From Kordia jejudonensis (GTDB lineage: Bacteria > Bacteroidota > Bacteroidia > Flavobacteriales > Flavobacteriaceae), in contig NZ_LBMG01000031.1 in NCBI RefSeq assembly GCF_001005315.1, positions 17,267 through 81,266 on the forward strand: 64,000 nucleotides of DNA, read 5' to 3'. Below the pieces are notes generated by a model. The model made no database searches. It had not been told where the DNA came from and was given only the letters and a program-made list of their open reading frames with translations. A program made the translations under genes and the position numbers. Of this stretch, positions 1-9,374 are shown one piece after another (the stretch's first letter is position 1; each line of letters starts with the position of its first letter).

Positions 1-125
1 TTTATATATCAGAGAATAGTATATTTGGACTTAACTTTTTTTCATGGTTAAAGTAATTTATTGGTTATAAATTATTTCCCTTATTACCCTAAGACCCCAA
101 ATAAGTATAACCAATTTTTGGTAAA

Positions 126-156
126 AGAAAAGAGCTTCCGCAAGGAGGCTCTTTTT
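126..156 (+). terminator. Rho-independent terminator
   Basis: An 11-bp stem (129-139 with 144-154, one G-T pair) closes a GCAA tetraloop and is followed by a T run. It probably ends a plus-strand gene lying to the left of the window. Confidence 0.75.
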
Positions 157-170
157 GATTTAGTGAAACT

Positions 171-236
171 CGGTTTTGTGAAGTCGAAGACGCCCACAAA
201 ACCGTTAGTTGAACTAATTCCTTCGCAGGAAGGAAT
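171..236 (+). repeat. Structured two-hairpin repeat, copy 1
   Basis: This copy has a perfect 10-bp outer stem (171-180 with 195-204) enclosing a GTC-GAA-GAC mini hairpin. A conserved linker reading TAGTTGAACTAAT follows. A second hairpin then has an 8-bp stem and 4-base loop (217-224, loop GCAG, 229-236). The same architecture recurs at 299-355, 422-477 and in the array at 43911-44518, with different but self-complementary stems. Confidence 0.7.
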
Positions 237-298
237 ATTTTAATATTAATTTCTAAATTTAAAGAGTAACTGCTTTTTCTTTAAAGCAATTTTTAGAG

Positions 299-355
299 AA
301 GTCGAAAGACGTATTCAAAAGTAATAGTTGAATTAATTCCGTCGTAGGACGGAAT
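299..355 (+). repeat. Structured two-hairpin repeat, copy 2
   Basis: This is a diverged copy of the element at 171-236. The first hairpin has a GAAA loop (GTC-GAAA-GAC). The spacer to the conserved TAGTTGAA linker is again 13 bases. The terminal hairpin at 336-355 changes two paired positions (ATTCCGTC with GACGGAAT) and so keeps pairing. I could not find the extended outer stem in this copy. Confidence 0.65.
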
Positions 356-421
356 CTTTTATTTTCTACGAGATCTATTTTAGAATTCCTGAATTACGTG
401 TCTAACTCGTAAAATTTTGCA

Positions 422-477
422 AAGTCGAAGACGCCCACAAAACCGTTAGTTGAACTAATTCCTTCGCAGGAAGGAAT
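422..477 (+). repeat. Structured two-hairpin repeat, copy 3
   Basis: This copy is identical over 56 bases to 181-236, including the terminal hairpin at 458-477. Its upstream flank differs, so the outer stem is only partly preserved. Confidence 0.7.
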
Positions 478-506
478 CTTCAATTTACAATGAAGTCAAT
501 TCTTTT

Positions 507-586
507 CGTCAAATCGAACTTGATTCGTTTTCTCATCATATGAATATAAATACAATAAGATTTTGAATCAAGTTCAGAATGACGTT
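507..586. repeat. Dispersed 80-bp repeat, copy A
   Basis: This stretch begins CGTCAAAYCGAAC and ends CAGAATGACGTT. A second copy of almost the same length lies at 32577-32658 beside the lanthipeptide genes. Both copies share the TTTCTCATCATA centre and a TCAAGTYCAGAATGACG end. Their function is unknown. Confidence 0.55.
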
Positions 587-873
587 TCTTTTATAAAATA
601 GTTACTTCTGTTAGCGCGAGTTTTTAATGCGTGCCAACAACCATAGAGCTTGATGCAATACTGAACCAAGTTTAGCACAGGCTTCAACAAAAAATCAATT
701 CTGCCTGTTTGTTCATTATTTCTTTAGGTAGACGTACGATGTCATTACAACTTTTTTTTTCTTTTGATTTCGGTATCTGAACCTGTAAAAGCTATAACGT
801 TTATGTTTCTCAATGATCACAAATAATCTAACTTCTAAAAGCGAAGCGCTCTAAAATCCAATAGTGAAACGGT

Positions 874-2310
874 CTAATTTACCAAAATAAAATACTGCCA
901 AGGTTGTAATGCAACATCTTGTCCTTCTCTAAACATGATCATGTCGTCATTCATATAATTTGTAAAACTTCCGGTAAGATCAATTTTTGTAATTACAGGA
1001 TCTTTTGAAAGATTTCCAATATAATATACTGACTTACCATCCTTTTCACGTTTAAAGGCTAATACCTTATCAGCAACACTGCTTGTTAGTTTTGTATACG
1101 AAGCCGCATTTTTTCCACCATGCAACGCTACATGTGTATTTTTTAACGTTCCTAACTTTTCTAAAAGAGGCCACATAGCACCTTTTTCCTTCGGAATTTC
1201 GTCTTTCTCAAAAAACTTCAAACGATGTTTCATATCATATTCCTGTCCAGAATATATCAATGGCATTCCTGGTGCTGTGTATGCTAATGCAGTAAATGCT
1301 TCAGCACCTTTGCCCAAGCGTTCTTCAATAGTTCCATTCCAAGAATTTTCATCATGATTGGTTACAAAATTCATTAAAATATCATCACTTTCATACAACG
1401 AATCAATCTGTTTCATACGTTTGTCCCAATCTGCAACGGTTTCTTCGCCTTTCGCAATATGATTCATACGATGGTGTGTATCCCAACCGTAAGCCATGTC
1501 AAATAAATTGTCTTTCAACAATTCAGGTTCCCAAGCTTCAGCCAGCATAAAAATATCTTTGGTAGCGCGCAATTGTGGCACAGCTTCTACCCAAAAATCT
1601 GTTGGAACTGAACCAGCAACATCACAACGAAAACCATCAACACCTTCTTCTGTCAACCAATATTTCATGTCTTTCACCATCGCTTTGCGCAATTCTTTAT
1701 TGTCATAATTTAAATCGGCAACATCTGCCCAACCAACGGGCGTTCCATCTTCGTTTAACGGATCGGTAATTTCGCCTTTCGCATTTTTTGTGTAGAATTC
1801 AGGATTTGTTTTCAACCAAGTATGATCCCAACCTGTATGATTTGGAACCCAATCCAAAATTACATAAATGTCATTATCATGTGCTGTTTTTACCAACTCA
1901 CGGAAATCTTCAATCGTTCCAAATTCAGGATTTATCTTTGTAAAATCTGAAACAGCGTAGTAACTTCCTAAGTACTTTTTGCGTTCTTCGGGATCTTCAA
2001 TTTCGCTAGCAAATTCTCCACCTGTCGCTTTACGCTTGGTTTCTGAAATTGGAAAGATTGGCATTAACCAAATTACTTTTACGCCCAATTGTTTCAATTG
2101 TGGAATGTCTTTCGTAAACGCATCAAACGAACCTTCTTTTGAATATTGACGAATATTAGCTTCATAAATCACGGCGCTTTCCATCATGTCAGGAGAAACA
2201 GCAGCAATTTGCTTTTCTTGCGTTTCAGGTGTTTTTTCAGCTTCCTTTTTCTTCGTTTCACACGAAAAAAACAAAAGTGTTGTGAGTACAAATAAAGTTA
2301 GATTTTTCAT
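874..2310 (-). CDS. GH13 alpha-amylase family lipoprotein
   Basis: This is a 478-residue lipoprotein glycoside hydrolase that should cleave alpha-1,4-glucan or maltodextrin in the periplasm or on the outer membrane. The signal peptide ends at lipobox Cys17. The GH13 barrel starts near residue 45, and all four conserved regions are visible: DWVPNH (153-158), GFRCD with nucleophile Asp230, acid/base Glu258 in LAEAWE, and NHD (318-320). It is the last gene of the minus-strand maltodextrin arm, 42 bases after the GH31 gene. It is shorter than SusA/SusG and has no obvious added binding module. The exact product specificity cannot be read from the sequence. Confidence 0.93.
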   Translation of the reverse strand: MKNLTLFVLTTLLFFSCETKKKEAEKTPETQEKQIAAVSPDMMESAVIYEANIRQYSKEGSFDAFTKDIPQLKQLGVKVIWLMPIFPISETKRKATGGEFASEIEDPEERKKYLGSYYAVSDFTKINPEFGTIEDFRELVKTAHDNDIYVILDWVPNHTGWDHTWLKTNPEFYTKNAKGEITDPLNEDGTPVGWADVADLNYDNKELRKAMVKDMKYWLTEEGVDGFRCDVAGSVPTDFWVEAVPQLRATKDIFMLAEAWEPELLKDNLFDMAYGWDTHHRMNHIAKGEETVADWDKRMKQIDSLYESDDILMNFVTNHDENSWNGTIEERLGKGAEAFTALAYTAPGMPLIYSGQEYDMKHRLKFFEKDEIPKEKGAMWPLLEKLGTLKNTHVALHGGKNAASYTKLTSSVADKVLAFKREKDGKSVYYIGNLSKDPVITKIDLTGSFTNYMNDDMIMFREGQDVALQPWQYFILVN

Positions 2311-2352
2311 TCTATGTTAGTTTATAAATAATATATTAGTTTGGGTTTGATT

Positions 2353-4743
2353 TTATAATTTAATGGTAATTTCTCGTTCTTTTTTAGTGTTCCAGCGTAC
2401 TTTAAATTTTAGCATTTGTGTGTCTGAATTCCAATCAAATTTGATTCGTTTTCCGCGAAATTTTACTTTTCTAGGTTTTTTAGGTATGTTGTGAATTACC
2501 ATCGTAATTTCCTTTGCCTGCGAAGAATAATTTGTACCAATTTCAGCTTCAAGCTCAATGTTTAACTTCGTTTTTTTAACTTCACTTTCAAACTCTAGTA
2601 TTTCATACATTCCTTTTTCAAAAGCATTTTTGGTTTCGCCATCATCCATATACAACATACGTTCACTTTCGGTAATGCTTTCATCGTGATAATAATGTAG
2701 TTCAAATGTATTTTGATCGTAATTTGCCGTTGTTAACATTGGTGTTGCCATCGGAATAAACGCGCCAGCACGCACATACGTAGGAATCGACGCTTCTTTG
2801 ATATCTACCACTTTGGTTTGTCCACCAGCAACTTTTTCATCCGTATAAAAATTGTACCAATTGGTACCTTTTGGAAAGTAGACTTCTTTCATTTTTACGC
2901 TGTCTTTTACAATGGGCGTCACTAAGAAATCGTGTCCCCACAAATAGGTTGAAGCGTTTGTGTACAATGCTTTGTTGTCAGATTCTTCAAAAAATAACGG
3001 ACGCATTAACGGTGTTCCTTTTTGATTGTTTTCAAACGCAATGGTATAATTGTACGGTAATAATTGATAACGCAATTCAATAGCTTGTTTGGCTAATTTT
3101 TTCGCTCGTGGCGAACGAAATACAGGTTCGCTAGGCACTTCTTCTTGTGCATGTGGTCTGTAAATTGGTTGAAAAACGCCGTATTGTAACCAACGGATGT
3201 ACAAATTATCGTCCAAATTCGCGCCAGCAAAACCACCCAAATCAGAATGCATATAGCTTAAACCTTGCATCGCCATTTGCATGGCAATTTCTGTCTGCGA
3301 TTGCAATCCGCCCCAAGTTCTGTTTACATCGCCCGACCAAGGAATGAGTCCATACCGTTGCGAACCAGAATAGCCAGCACGCATCAAAATAAACGGTCGC
3401 ACAGTTGGAAAATCTTTCGCGTAACCTTCGTAGACCAATCGCGCCCAATCGTGTCCGTAAATATTATGTTTTTCGTTGGCTGTTCCTGTGTGATGAAGTA
3501 ATTTTTCAGGATGCACTTCTGGTTCTCCCAAATCGCCCCAAACGCCTGCAATGCCTAATTCTGCTAGTTCTTTATAAATTGACCAAAACCATTCTTCGCC
3601 TTTCGGATTGTAAATATCGATCAATCCTGTATTTCCAAAATAGAAATCGAATTTAAACGGATTTCCAACAGAATCTTTTGCTAAAATGCCCAAGTTTGAA
3701 GCTTCGTGCCAACGTTTGGAAGTTGTTAAAACAAACGGCTCTGTAATAAACACAGTTTTCACACCTTGATCGTTTAAGTTTTGAATCATCTGTTTGGCGT
3801 CAGGAAATGAATCTTTATAGACTTGCAAATTTCCCATTGTGCCTTTGATGTCTTTCCCAAACCAATACAAATCTAAAATAATCGCATCTACAGGAATTTT
3901 TTCATCCTTAAATGCTTTGATAGTAGCTTCCGTTTCTGCTTGCGAATGGTAGCCAAATCGGCTTGAAAAGTTTCCAAATGCCCAACGTGGCGGCAAAGGT
4001 TGTTTTCCTGTTAAATCCGTATAATTGTCAACAAGATCGTTCCAAGAATCGCCCACAATTACTTGATAAGTTTTGCGTCCCGAAATGGTTTCGTAGGTAA
4101 GCGTATTGTCTTTTTTACTATCTAAATCCAAATATCCAATCGGCGCATTGTCAAAATGAATCATGTATTGGTTGGAAGAAATTACAATTGGCAACGTAAA
4201 ATTCATCAATTCTGAACGTGTTTCGTATCCGTAATGCGCTCTGTTGTAGAGTTTCAAGCGATTTCCACGACGATTCATGCCCAACGCGCGTGCGCCACCG
4301 CCAAATAGAATTTCATCTTTCGTTAAATTGAAATCAATTGCTTCGCCACCTTCAACTTTTTGATAGCCATTTTTCTCAGAAATGATCGGTTTTCCTTTGT
4401 AACTGTATGAAATTTGGAATGGCATAACACGAATAGTTGCGGTAATTCCTGTGGTATTGAATACAATTTCCTGCTTGTTTTCCCAAAATTCGGTATTTGG
4501 TAACGAAGATTCCATGACAACGGCATGCGAGTTATTTTGTTCGGCTTCTCCTTTCGGGATAAATGTAGTTTCTATGATTTCATCCGAATATGCCTTTAAA
4601 ATGTAAGTGCCATCAGTAACTTGAATCTTCAATGATGCGGTTGTTTTATCATACGTCGTGCTTGAAACTTCACGTTGGTAGTTTTGAGCAACTGAAATTT
4701 GCCAAAAAAGACTGAATAGGATGAATATTTTAAATAGTTTCAT
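2353..4743 (-). CDS. GH31 alpha-glucosidase, secreted
   Basis: This is a 796-residue exo-acting alpha-glucosidase of family GH31, comparable to SusB-type function although SusB itself is GH97. It would release glucose from the non-reducing ends of maltooligosaccharides in the periplasm. An N-terminal signal peptide ends near residue 19. A galactose-mutarotase-like N-domain is followed by the barrel, which begins at PPRWAFGNF (251-259). The nucleophile is Asp404 in WGDLGEPE and the acid/base is Asp472 in PWSGDVNRTW. C-terminal beta domains complete a normal GH31 length. Only 3 bases separate it from the upstream esterase gene, so the two are co-transcribed. Alpha-xylosidase or alpha-glucan lyase activity cannot be excluded, but the locus favours glucosidase. 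Confidence 0.93.
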   Translation of the reverse strand: MKLFKIFILFSLFWQISVAQNYQREVSSTTYDKTTASLKIQVTDGTYILKAYSDEIIETTFIPKGEAEQNNSHAVVMESSLPNTEFWENKQEIVFNTTGITATIRVMPFQISYSYKGKPIISEKNGYQKVEGGEAIDFNLTKDEILFGGGARALGMNRRGNRLKLYNRAHYGYETRSELMNFTLPIVISSNQYMIHFDNAPIGYLDLDSKKDNTLTYETISGRKTYQVIVGDSWNDLVDNYTDLTGKQPLPPRWAFGNFSSRFGYHSQAETEATIKAFKDEKIPVDAIILDLYWFGKDIKGTMGNLQVYKDSFPDAKQMIQNLNDQGVKTVFITEPFVLTTSKRWHEASNLGILAKDSVGNPFKFDFYFGNTGLIDIYNPKGEEWFWSIYKELAELGIAGVWGDLGEPEVHPEKLLHHTGTANEKHNIYGHDWARLVYEGYAKDFPTVRPFILMRAGYSGSQRYGLIPWSGDVNRTWGGLQSQTEIAMQMAMQGLSYMHSDLGGFAGANLDDNLYIRWLQYGVFQPIYRPHAQEEVPSEPVFRSPRAKKLAKQAIELRYQLLPYNYTIAFENNQKGTPLMRPLFFEESDNKALYTNASTYLWGHDFLVTPIVKDSVKMKEVYFPKGTNWYNFYTDEKVAGGQTKVVDIKEASIPTYVRAGAFIPMATPMLTTANYDQNTFELHYYHDESITESERMLYMDDGETKNAFEKGMYEILEFESEVKKTKLNIELEAEIGTNYSSQAKEITMVIHNIPKKPRKVKFRGKRIKFDWNSDTQMLKFKVRWNTKKEREITIKL

Positions 4744-4746
4744 GTG

Positions 4747-6810
4747 TTACTTTTTAAGTAAAAATGTAAATGGAATGTGCAATCGTTTTTGCCAAGCATT
4801 TTCAGAATGATTTGCGCCTTCAAAGAATAAATTTTGATAATTTTCGTCTGTATATCCTTTTTTCTTAAAGATAGTATCCACAATTTTGGCATATTGCGGA
4901 TAGTATTGATCTAAGGTTTTGTTTCCGTAATCAAAATAAAAACGATGCGTTTTTGGCGATGGCAAATTGTCACTCATATAGGCAAAAAATGTATCAGGAA
5001 TCGGATTGTTTTCCATTGGCATAATGCCAACCCAATGTGTAGAAATACACGCCGCCGCACTGAAAATTTCAGGATATTCACACATGGCATACATTGAAAT
5101 GAGTCCGCCCATACTAGAACCTGCGACAAATGTATGTTCGCGATTTGTTTTTACGGAATACGTGTTGTCAATATACGGTTTTAGTTCTTCCGTAAGGAAT
5201 TTTAGATAATTATCAGCACTAAAAATCATATCGAAATTGTTCTTTTTAGCTTCCGTTATGAGTTCGTTTCTTGTTTCTTCATTTAAATACCCAAATGCTT
5301 TTTCAGGAAAGTAGTTTTGCCAACGAATTTCAGGAATGTTGTACGGTGCCACAACAATGAAATCTTGCACTTTTCCTTCTTTCATGAGTTGTGAAGCTAC
5401 TTCGTCTACTTGCCATTCTTGACTGTTCCAAGTAGTTGTGGCATCAAACAAATTTTGTCCGTCGTGCATGTACAATACACTGTATTTTTTGTCTTTTGAA
5501 TAGTTTTCAGGCAACCAAACATCAACATTTCGAGAACGAATATAGTTTGACGGAAAGTCTGCAACACGCATCAGTTTTCCGCTTGCCAGTTTTGCTGTTT
5601 TGACTTCTTTGGCAATCGGTTTTTTATTTGTTTTAATTTCTACGTCTTCTGCAAATAACCAAAGGATTGCTTTTTTGAATTCACTTCGCCAAAATACTTC
5701 GCTATGTGTTCCACTTGGTGTGATTTGTACATAGAAATTGTCTTTTGGAAAACCGTTTGTTTGTATAGCGTTTGTAACTTTTTCTAAGTTTTGAACCATA
5801 TTTTCTCCTTCTTTTCCACCCATGAGGTAGTAAAGTTTAGAGTTGTTGGCTTCCGCCAGATTGTTCTCAGTAAACGGAATAATTTCGTTAGAAAACCAAA
5901 ACGAAGGTGAAAAGATACCTGCTTTTCCAAATACAGTTGGATGTTCAAAAGCGGCGTAATGTGAAATGAGTCCGCCCATAGAACTTCCCATGATTCCTGT
6001 GTTTTTGGCGTCTGGTTTTGTTTTATATTTCTTGTCAATAGCAGGTTTTAAAGTGTTTGCAATAAAGTCAATGTATTCTTTTCCTTGTGGAATACCATAT
6101 TTTTCATGTTTCCAAGGTGTGTATTCTTGCATGCGCTTTTCACTATTGTCAATAGCAACAATAATGATGTCTAAACCATTGATATCATGCAATCGGTTCA
6201 TCGTTTCATCGACTTCCCATTCGCCTGAATACGACGTGGCTTTATCAAATACATTTTGTCCGTCATGCATGTATAATACAGGATAGGTTTTATCCGATTT
6301 TGTATAGTTTGGCGGCAAGTACACTTGAATTTTTCGGGTAGTATTGAGTTGCGGAATTTCAAAGGCTTCCGCAAATGTTTCTACATTGGGTTGTTTGGTA
6401 GACACGGTTTCGTTACTATTTCCATGTGTCCACGCACCAATAGAAATGTTGATGGTTTCAGGAGTTTCCTTAAATGTGTAGCTTCTATTTTCAACATTTT
6501 GTCGTTTCGCGTCTAGCTCAACACTTTCCCAAGTTCCCAATGTAAATTTGAACAGAATGGTTTCTTTATGATTTGGAAGTGTAATTTGATATGTTTTGTC
6601 TTTCTTCTCAAGTTTTAATTCGTCTCTTCCGCCAGACCAACCTTCAAAATCTCCTGAAATGTAGATATCTTTGGTATAATCGTGATCGGCTGGTAAATTG
6701 TTCACAATCATTGTGACTGATTTTTTACCATCGGTTCGATCATCTTTTTGCTGTCCTTTACAGGAAAGGAGAACTAAAGAGATGAGTATGATTGCGAGTT
6801 TTGTTTTCAT
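4747..6810 (-). CDS. Lipoprotein with starch-binding-like domain and two esterase domains
   Basis: This 687-residue lipoprotein (Cys17) has an unusual three-part layout. Residues 35-125 look like a CBM20/CBM48-type beta-sandwich (ISGDFEGW, later FKFTLGTW). Two consecutive alpha/beta-hydrolase domains of the EstD/enterochelin-esterase family (PF00756 type) follow, at about 145-390 and 405-687. Both keep YMHDGQN (180-186 and 447-453) and the GSSMGG elbow, with nucleophiles Ser277 and Ser566. Late histidines lie in GTHSE (His369) and in GANHSEN near the end. It lies in the maltodextrin operon, so a substituted glucan or acylated sugar is a plausible substrate, but that is inference. The duplication within one chain is uncommon. 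Confidence 0.85.
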   Translation of the reverse strand: MKTKLAIILISLVLLSCKGQQKDDRTDGKKSVTMIVNNLPADHDYTKDIYISGDFEGWSGGRDELKLEKKDKTYQITLPNHKETILFKFTLGTWESVELDAKRQNVENRSYTFKETPETINISIGAWTHGNSNETVSTKQPNVETFAEAFEIPQLNTTRKIQVYLPPNYTKSDKTYPVLYMHDGQNVFDKATSYSGEWEVDETMNRLHDINGLDIIIVAIDNSEKRMQEYTPWKHEKYGIPQGKEYIDFIANTLKPAIDKKYKTKPDAKNTGIMGSSMGGLISHYAAFEHPTVFGKAGIFSPSFWFSNEIIPFTENNLAEANNSKLYYLMGGKEGENMVQNLEKVTNAIQTNGFPKDNFYVQITPSGTHSEVFWRSEFKKAILWLFAEDVEIKTNKKPIAKEVKTAKLASGKLMRVADFPSNYIRSRNVDVWLPENYSKDKKYSVLYMHDGQNLFDATTTWNSQEWQVDEVASQLMKEGKVQDFIVVAPYNIPEIRWQNYFPEKAFGYLNEETRNELITEAKKNNFDMIFSADNYLKFLTEELKPYIDNTYSVKTNREHTFVAGSSMGGLISMYAMCEYPEIFSAAACISTHWVGIMPMENNPIPDTFFAYMSDNLPSPKTHRFYFDYGNKTLDQYYPQYAKIVDTIFKKKGYTDENYQNLFFEGANHSENAWQKRLHIPFTFLLKK

Positions 6811-7173
6811 GATATTTTTGTCATTTCCGCACAGGCGGAAAACTATTTGTTTACTATATTTTTGTTTCTATTTGCATCTCGACTGCGCTCGATGTGACAT
6901 TTTGTTTGACCTTGTCATTCCGCACTTGATGCGGAATCTATTTTTGTTTTGTGGATTCCTGCCTTTGCAGGAATGACATTGTTGCTCGATCTCAATACAA
7001 ATATCTCAATTCTCACTACTGTATCTAAAATCACTCGACGTGACATTTTGTTTGGCCTTGTCATTCCGCACTTGATGCAGAATCTATTTTTATTTTTGTG
7101 GATTCCTGCTTACGCAGGAATGACATTGTTGTTCGATCTCAATACTAACATCTCATTTCTCAGTACTTATTAC
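6811..7173. repeat. Intergenic repeats with tandem hairpin units
   Basis: This 363-base gap inside the operon holds no gene. Two related units with a 146-base period start at 6891 and 7037. Each carries an ATTCCGCA-CTTGA-TGCGGAAT type hairpin, imperfect in the second unit, and an ATTCCTGC-N4-GCAGGAAT hairpin. A TTTCCGC-ACAG-GCGGAAA-like palindrome precedes them near 6825-6840. The motif CTCGACTGCGCTCGA at 6879-6893 recurs at 52341-52356 in reverse orientation and near 63970. These are REP-like dispersed repeats. Confidence 0.7.
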
Positions 7174-9129
7174 TTACTTCGTTGTTAGTATGATGCTTCC
7201 TTTTTCTGTGAACTCAATATCTTCATTCCAAGTAAACGTTTTTCCTGTGATAACATTTCTCAACGTTTTTCCTGTTAGATTCATTTCTGCATAGCGTTTG
7301 AGATCAATGGTAATAGGTTTTTCATTTTTGTTGATGATATGTACAACTGTTTCATCGCCAAGCGTTCTGAATAAGAAATACGTTCCCATGAATGGTGCAA
7401 AATGTGTTGTTTGTCCTTCATGAATTGCTTTGCTCGTTTTGCGATAATTTAATAGTTTTTTGAGAAAATCTTGCATATCTTTTTGCTGCACACTTAACCC
7501 TTCGCCTGTAAATGCATTTATGGTATCATCTTTCCAACCGCCTGGGAAATCTGTACGAATTAGTCCATGATCGCCAGGTTTTTCAAAATCGTTCATTAAT
7601 ATTTCTGTTCCGTAATAGAGTTGTGGAATTCTTGGTAATACCAATTGGTAACTCAGTGCCATTTTAGTATTCGGAATATCTCCATTGAGTTGTGTAAAGA
7701 TGCGACTCATGTCATGATTGTCTGGAAATATCATAATGTCTTTCGGATTTGCATACTGAAAATCATTTGCCAAACCTTCATACATTTTTACCAAACCGTT
7801 GTCCCAAGATTCTTCTTCGTTTAAGGCGCTGACGATGTTTCGTTGCATGGCAAAATCCATACTTGAACGTAGATTACTTTCGTATCCATCTTTGTTGTTT
7901 GCGCCAGTTTGCCAATAGCCAATGAGTAACGGATTGTAACTCCATTCTTCGCCAACGATAGAAAAATTTGGATATTCTGTCATGATAGCGCCTGCCCAAT
8001 TGCTCATAAATTCTTTATCAGGATACGGATATGTATCTTGTCGAATGCCACCAAGTCCTAAAGCTTCAATCCACCAAATACTGTTTTGGATGATGTAGGT
8101 TGCCATGTATGGATTTCGTTGATTTAGATCGGGCATTGCACTTACAAACCAGCCGTTTGCCATACCTTCCTTGTCACTTTTTGAAGCATAGGTATCTTGA
8201 TTTGACGTACGTCTGTGATTTGAAAAGTTCAATTTTTCGCCATTTTCAAATTCCTTTTGATTGTTTACCCAATCGCTGAATGGTAAGTCTTTCATCCACC
8301 AATGTTGCAATCCGCAATGGTTTGCCACTTGATCCATAATAAGTTTGATTCCTTTTTTTCGAGCTTCATCGGCTAGATTTCGATATTCGTCAAAAGTTCC
8401 AAAACGTGGATCAACTTCGTAGTAATCTGTAATGGCGTATCCGTGATAGGAACTGCGCGGCATGTCGTTTGTAAGTAATGGACACGACCAAATTGCCGTA
8501 AAACCTAAATCGTCTATATAGTTTAAGTGATTTGTAATTCCTGTGATATCGCCACCGTGACGTCCATAATCATCTTTTCGATTGATGGTTGCTTCTCTCA
8601 GCAGTGTTACTTTTTCGCCTATTTCGGTAACACCAGATTTTTTTAATGGAATGTCGTTTGAGGTGTCTCCATTGGCAAACCGGTCAGGAGTTATGAGGTA
8701 TAAAACGTCTGAACTGTCAAAACCAATATAGTCTTTTGCGACTTTTTCACGTGTTTTGAGTTCGTAGGTTTGTGTGAGTGTTTTGTCGTTTTGAAGTTTA
8801 AATTCGATATTGAATTTCCCTGGGGTTGCTTTTCCAATGTTTAGATCGATGAATAAGTAGTTTGGACTTTCGCCTTTTTGTACTTTTTCGATGTTGATAC
8901 TTTTGTCTGCAATTGTTGGTGTTGCGTTTGCAATGTTTGGATGTTTGACTAAGAGTTGCAGTTTGGTATTTTTGAAACCTGTCCACCAATACGGTGGTTC
9001 TACACGTTCAATATCGTTTTTTGTTTCTGTAACTTCTGTTGTTTTTTGTGCTGCATCAGATGTTGGGTCTTCAGTTTTTTTACAAGAGAAGAAACAGATT
9101 AGTAGTATGAATACGATTGCTTTTTTCAT
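7174..9129 (-). CDS. GH13 neopullulanase/cyclomaltodextrinase-like lipoprotein
   Basis: This 651-residue lipoprotein (Cys16) resembles SusA-type periplasmic neopullulanases, which open cyclodextrins and shorten maltooligosaccharides. An N-terminal beta-sandwich of the cyclomaltodextrinase-N type (about 40-130) precedes the barrel, and a beta-domain closes the C-terminus. Visible GH13 motifs are MDQVANH (265-271), GGIRQD with nucleophile Asp365, VGEEW with acid/base probably Glu394, and DNHD (470-473). It is separated from the neighbouring GH65 and esterase genes by repeat-rich gaps of 245 and 363 bases, so its expression may be partly uncoupled from theirs. Family assignment is secure; exact specificity is inferred. 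Confidence 0.92.
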   Translation of the reverse strand: MKKAIVFILLICFFSCKKTEDPTSDAAQKTTEVTETKNDIERVEPPYWWTGFKNTKLQLLVKHPNIANATPTIADKSINIEKVQKGESPNYLFIDLNIGKATPGKFNIEFKLQNDKTLTQTYELKTREKVAKDYIGFDSSDVLYLITPDRFANGDTSNDIPLKKSGVTEIGEKVTLLREATINRKDDYGRHGGDITGITNHLNYIDDLGFTAIWSCPLLTNDMPRSSYHGYAITDYYEVDPRFGTFDEYRNLADEARKKGIKLIMDQVANHCGLQHWWMKDLPFSDWVNNQKEFENGEKLNFSNHRRTSNQDTYASKSDKEGMANGWFVSAMPDLNQRNPYMATYIIQNSIWWIEALGLGGIRQDTYPYPDKEFMSNWAGAIMTEYPNFSIVGEEWSYNPLLIGYWQTGANNKDGYESNLRSSMDFAMQRNIVSALNEEESWDNGLVKMYEGLANDFQYANPKDIMIFPDNHDMSRIFTQLNGDIPNTKMALSYQLVLPRIPQLYYGTEILMNDFEKPGDHGLIRTDFPGGWKDDTINAFTGEGLSVQQKDMQDFLKKLLNYRKTSKAIHEGQTTHFAPFMGTYFLFRTLGDETVVHIINKNEKPITIDLKRYAEMNLTGKTLRNVITGKTFTWNEDIEFTEKGSIILTTK

Positions 9130-9294
9130 CTGATTTGCTTTTTAGTATTTAGGTTTTAGTATTGAGTATTGAGATGTGCTTGCTTCTCGATACAATTTTC
9201 TTCATTTTATTACGAAAATCACTCGAAGTGACGTTTTATTTGACATTGTTGCTAATCTCAATACTAATATCTCAATTCTCACTACTCAATTTCT

Positions 9295-9361
9295 AGCCCT
9301 GATTGCAGTGGCATCCTCCCGATTTTCTCGGGAGATACAACGGAAAGCAGGAAATAGCTCC
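9295..9361 (+). ncRNA. Flavo-1-like structured element
   Basis: This stretch starts AGCCCTGATTGCAGTGG and ends AGCAGGAAATAGCTCC. It encloses a perfect 7-bp hairpin (9316-9322 with 9328-9334). CCTG pairs with CAGG, and AGC with GCT, to give nested stems. From memory this matches an element scattered between genes in Flavobacteriaceae, which I believe is the Flavo-1 motif. The Rfam identity is recollection and needs a covariance search. The orientation relative to transcription is uncertain. Confidence 0.5.
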
Positions 9362-9374
9362 AAATCATTTACAG

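Larger units (their letters stand above)
1..873. other. Gene-free region with structured repeats
   Basis: I see no convincing gene in this stretch. The only open frame of note, about 60 codons from 61, runs through a terminator hairpin and a repeat, so I do not believe it. The contents are a strong hairpin terminator (126-156), three copies of a two-hairpin repeat (171-477) and one copy of a dispersed 80-base repeat (507-586). The remainder up to the end of the amylase gene at 874 shows only AT-rich sequence. A gene ending upstream of the window probably uses the terminator. Confidence 0.7.

Noticed and set aside
61..243. Small gene of 60 codons at the window start
   Set aside because: The frame crosses a rho-independent terminator and the first structured repeat, and the product resembles no protein I know.
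171..477. Integron attC sites
   Set aside because: The hairpin layout was suggestive, but the RYYYAAC/GTTRRRY core sites are missing and no cassette-like genes or integrase are present.
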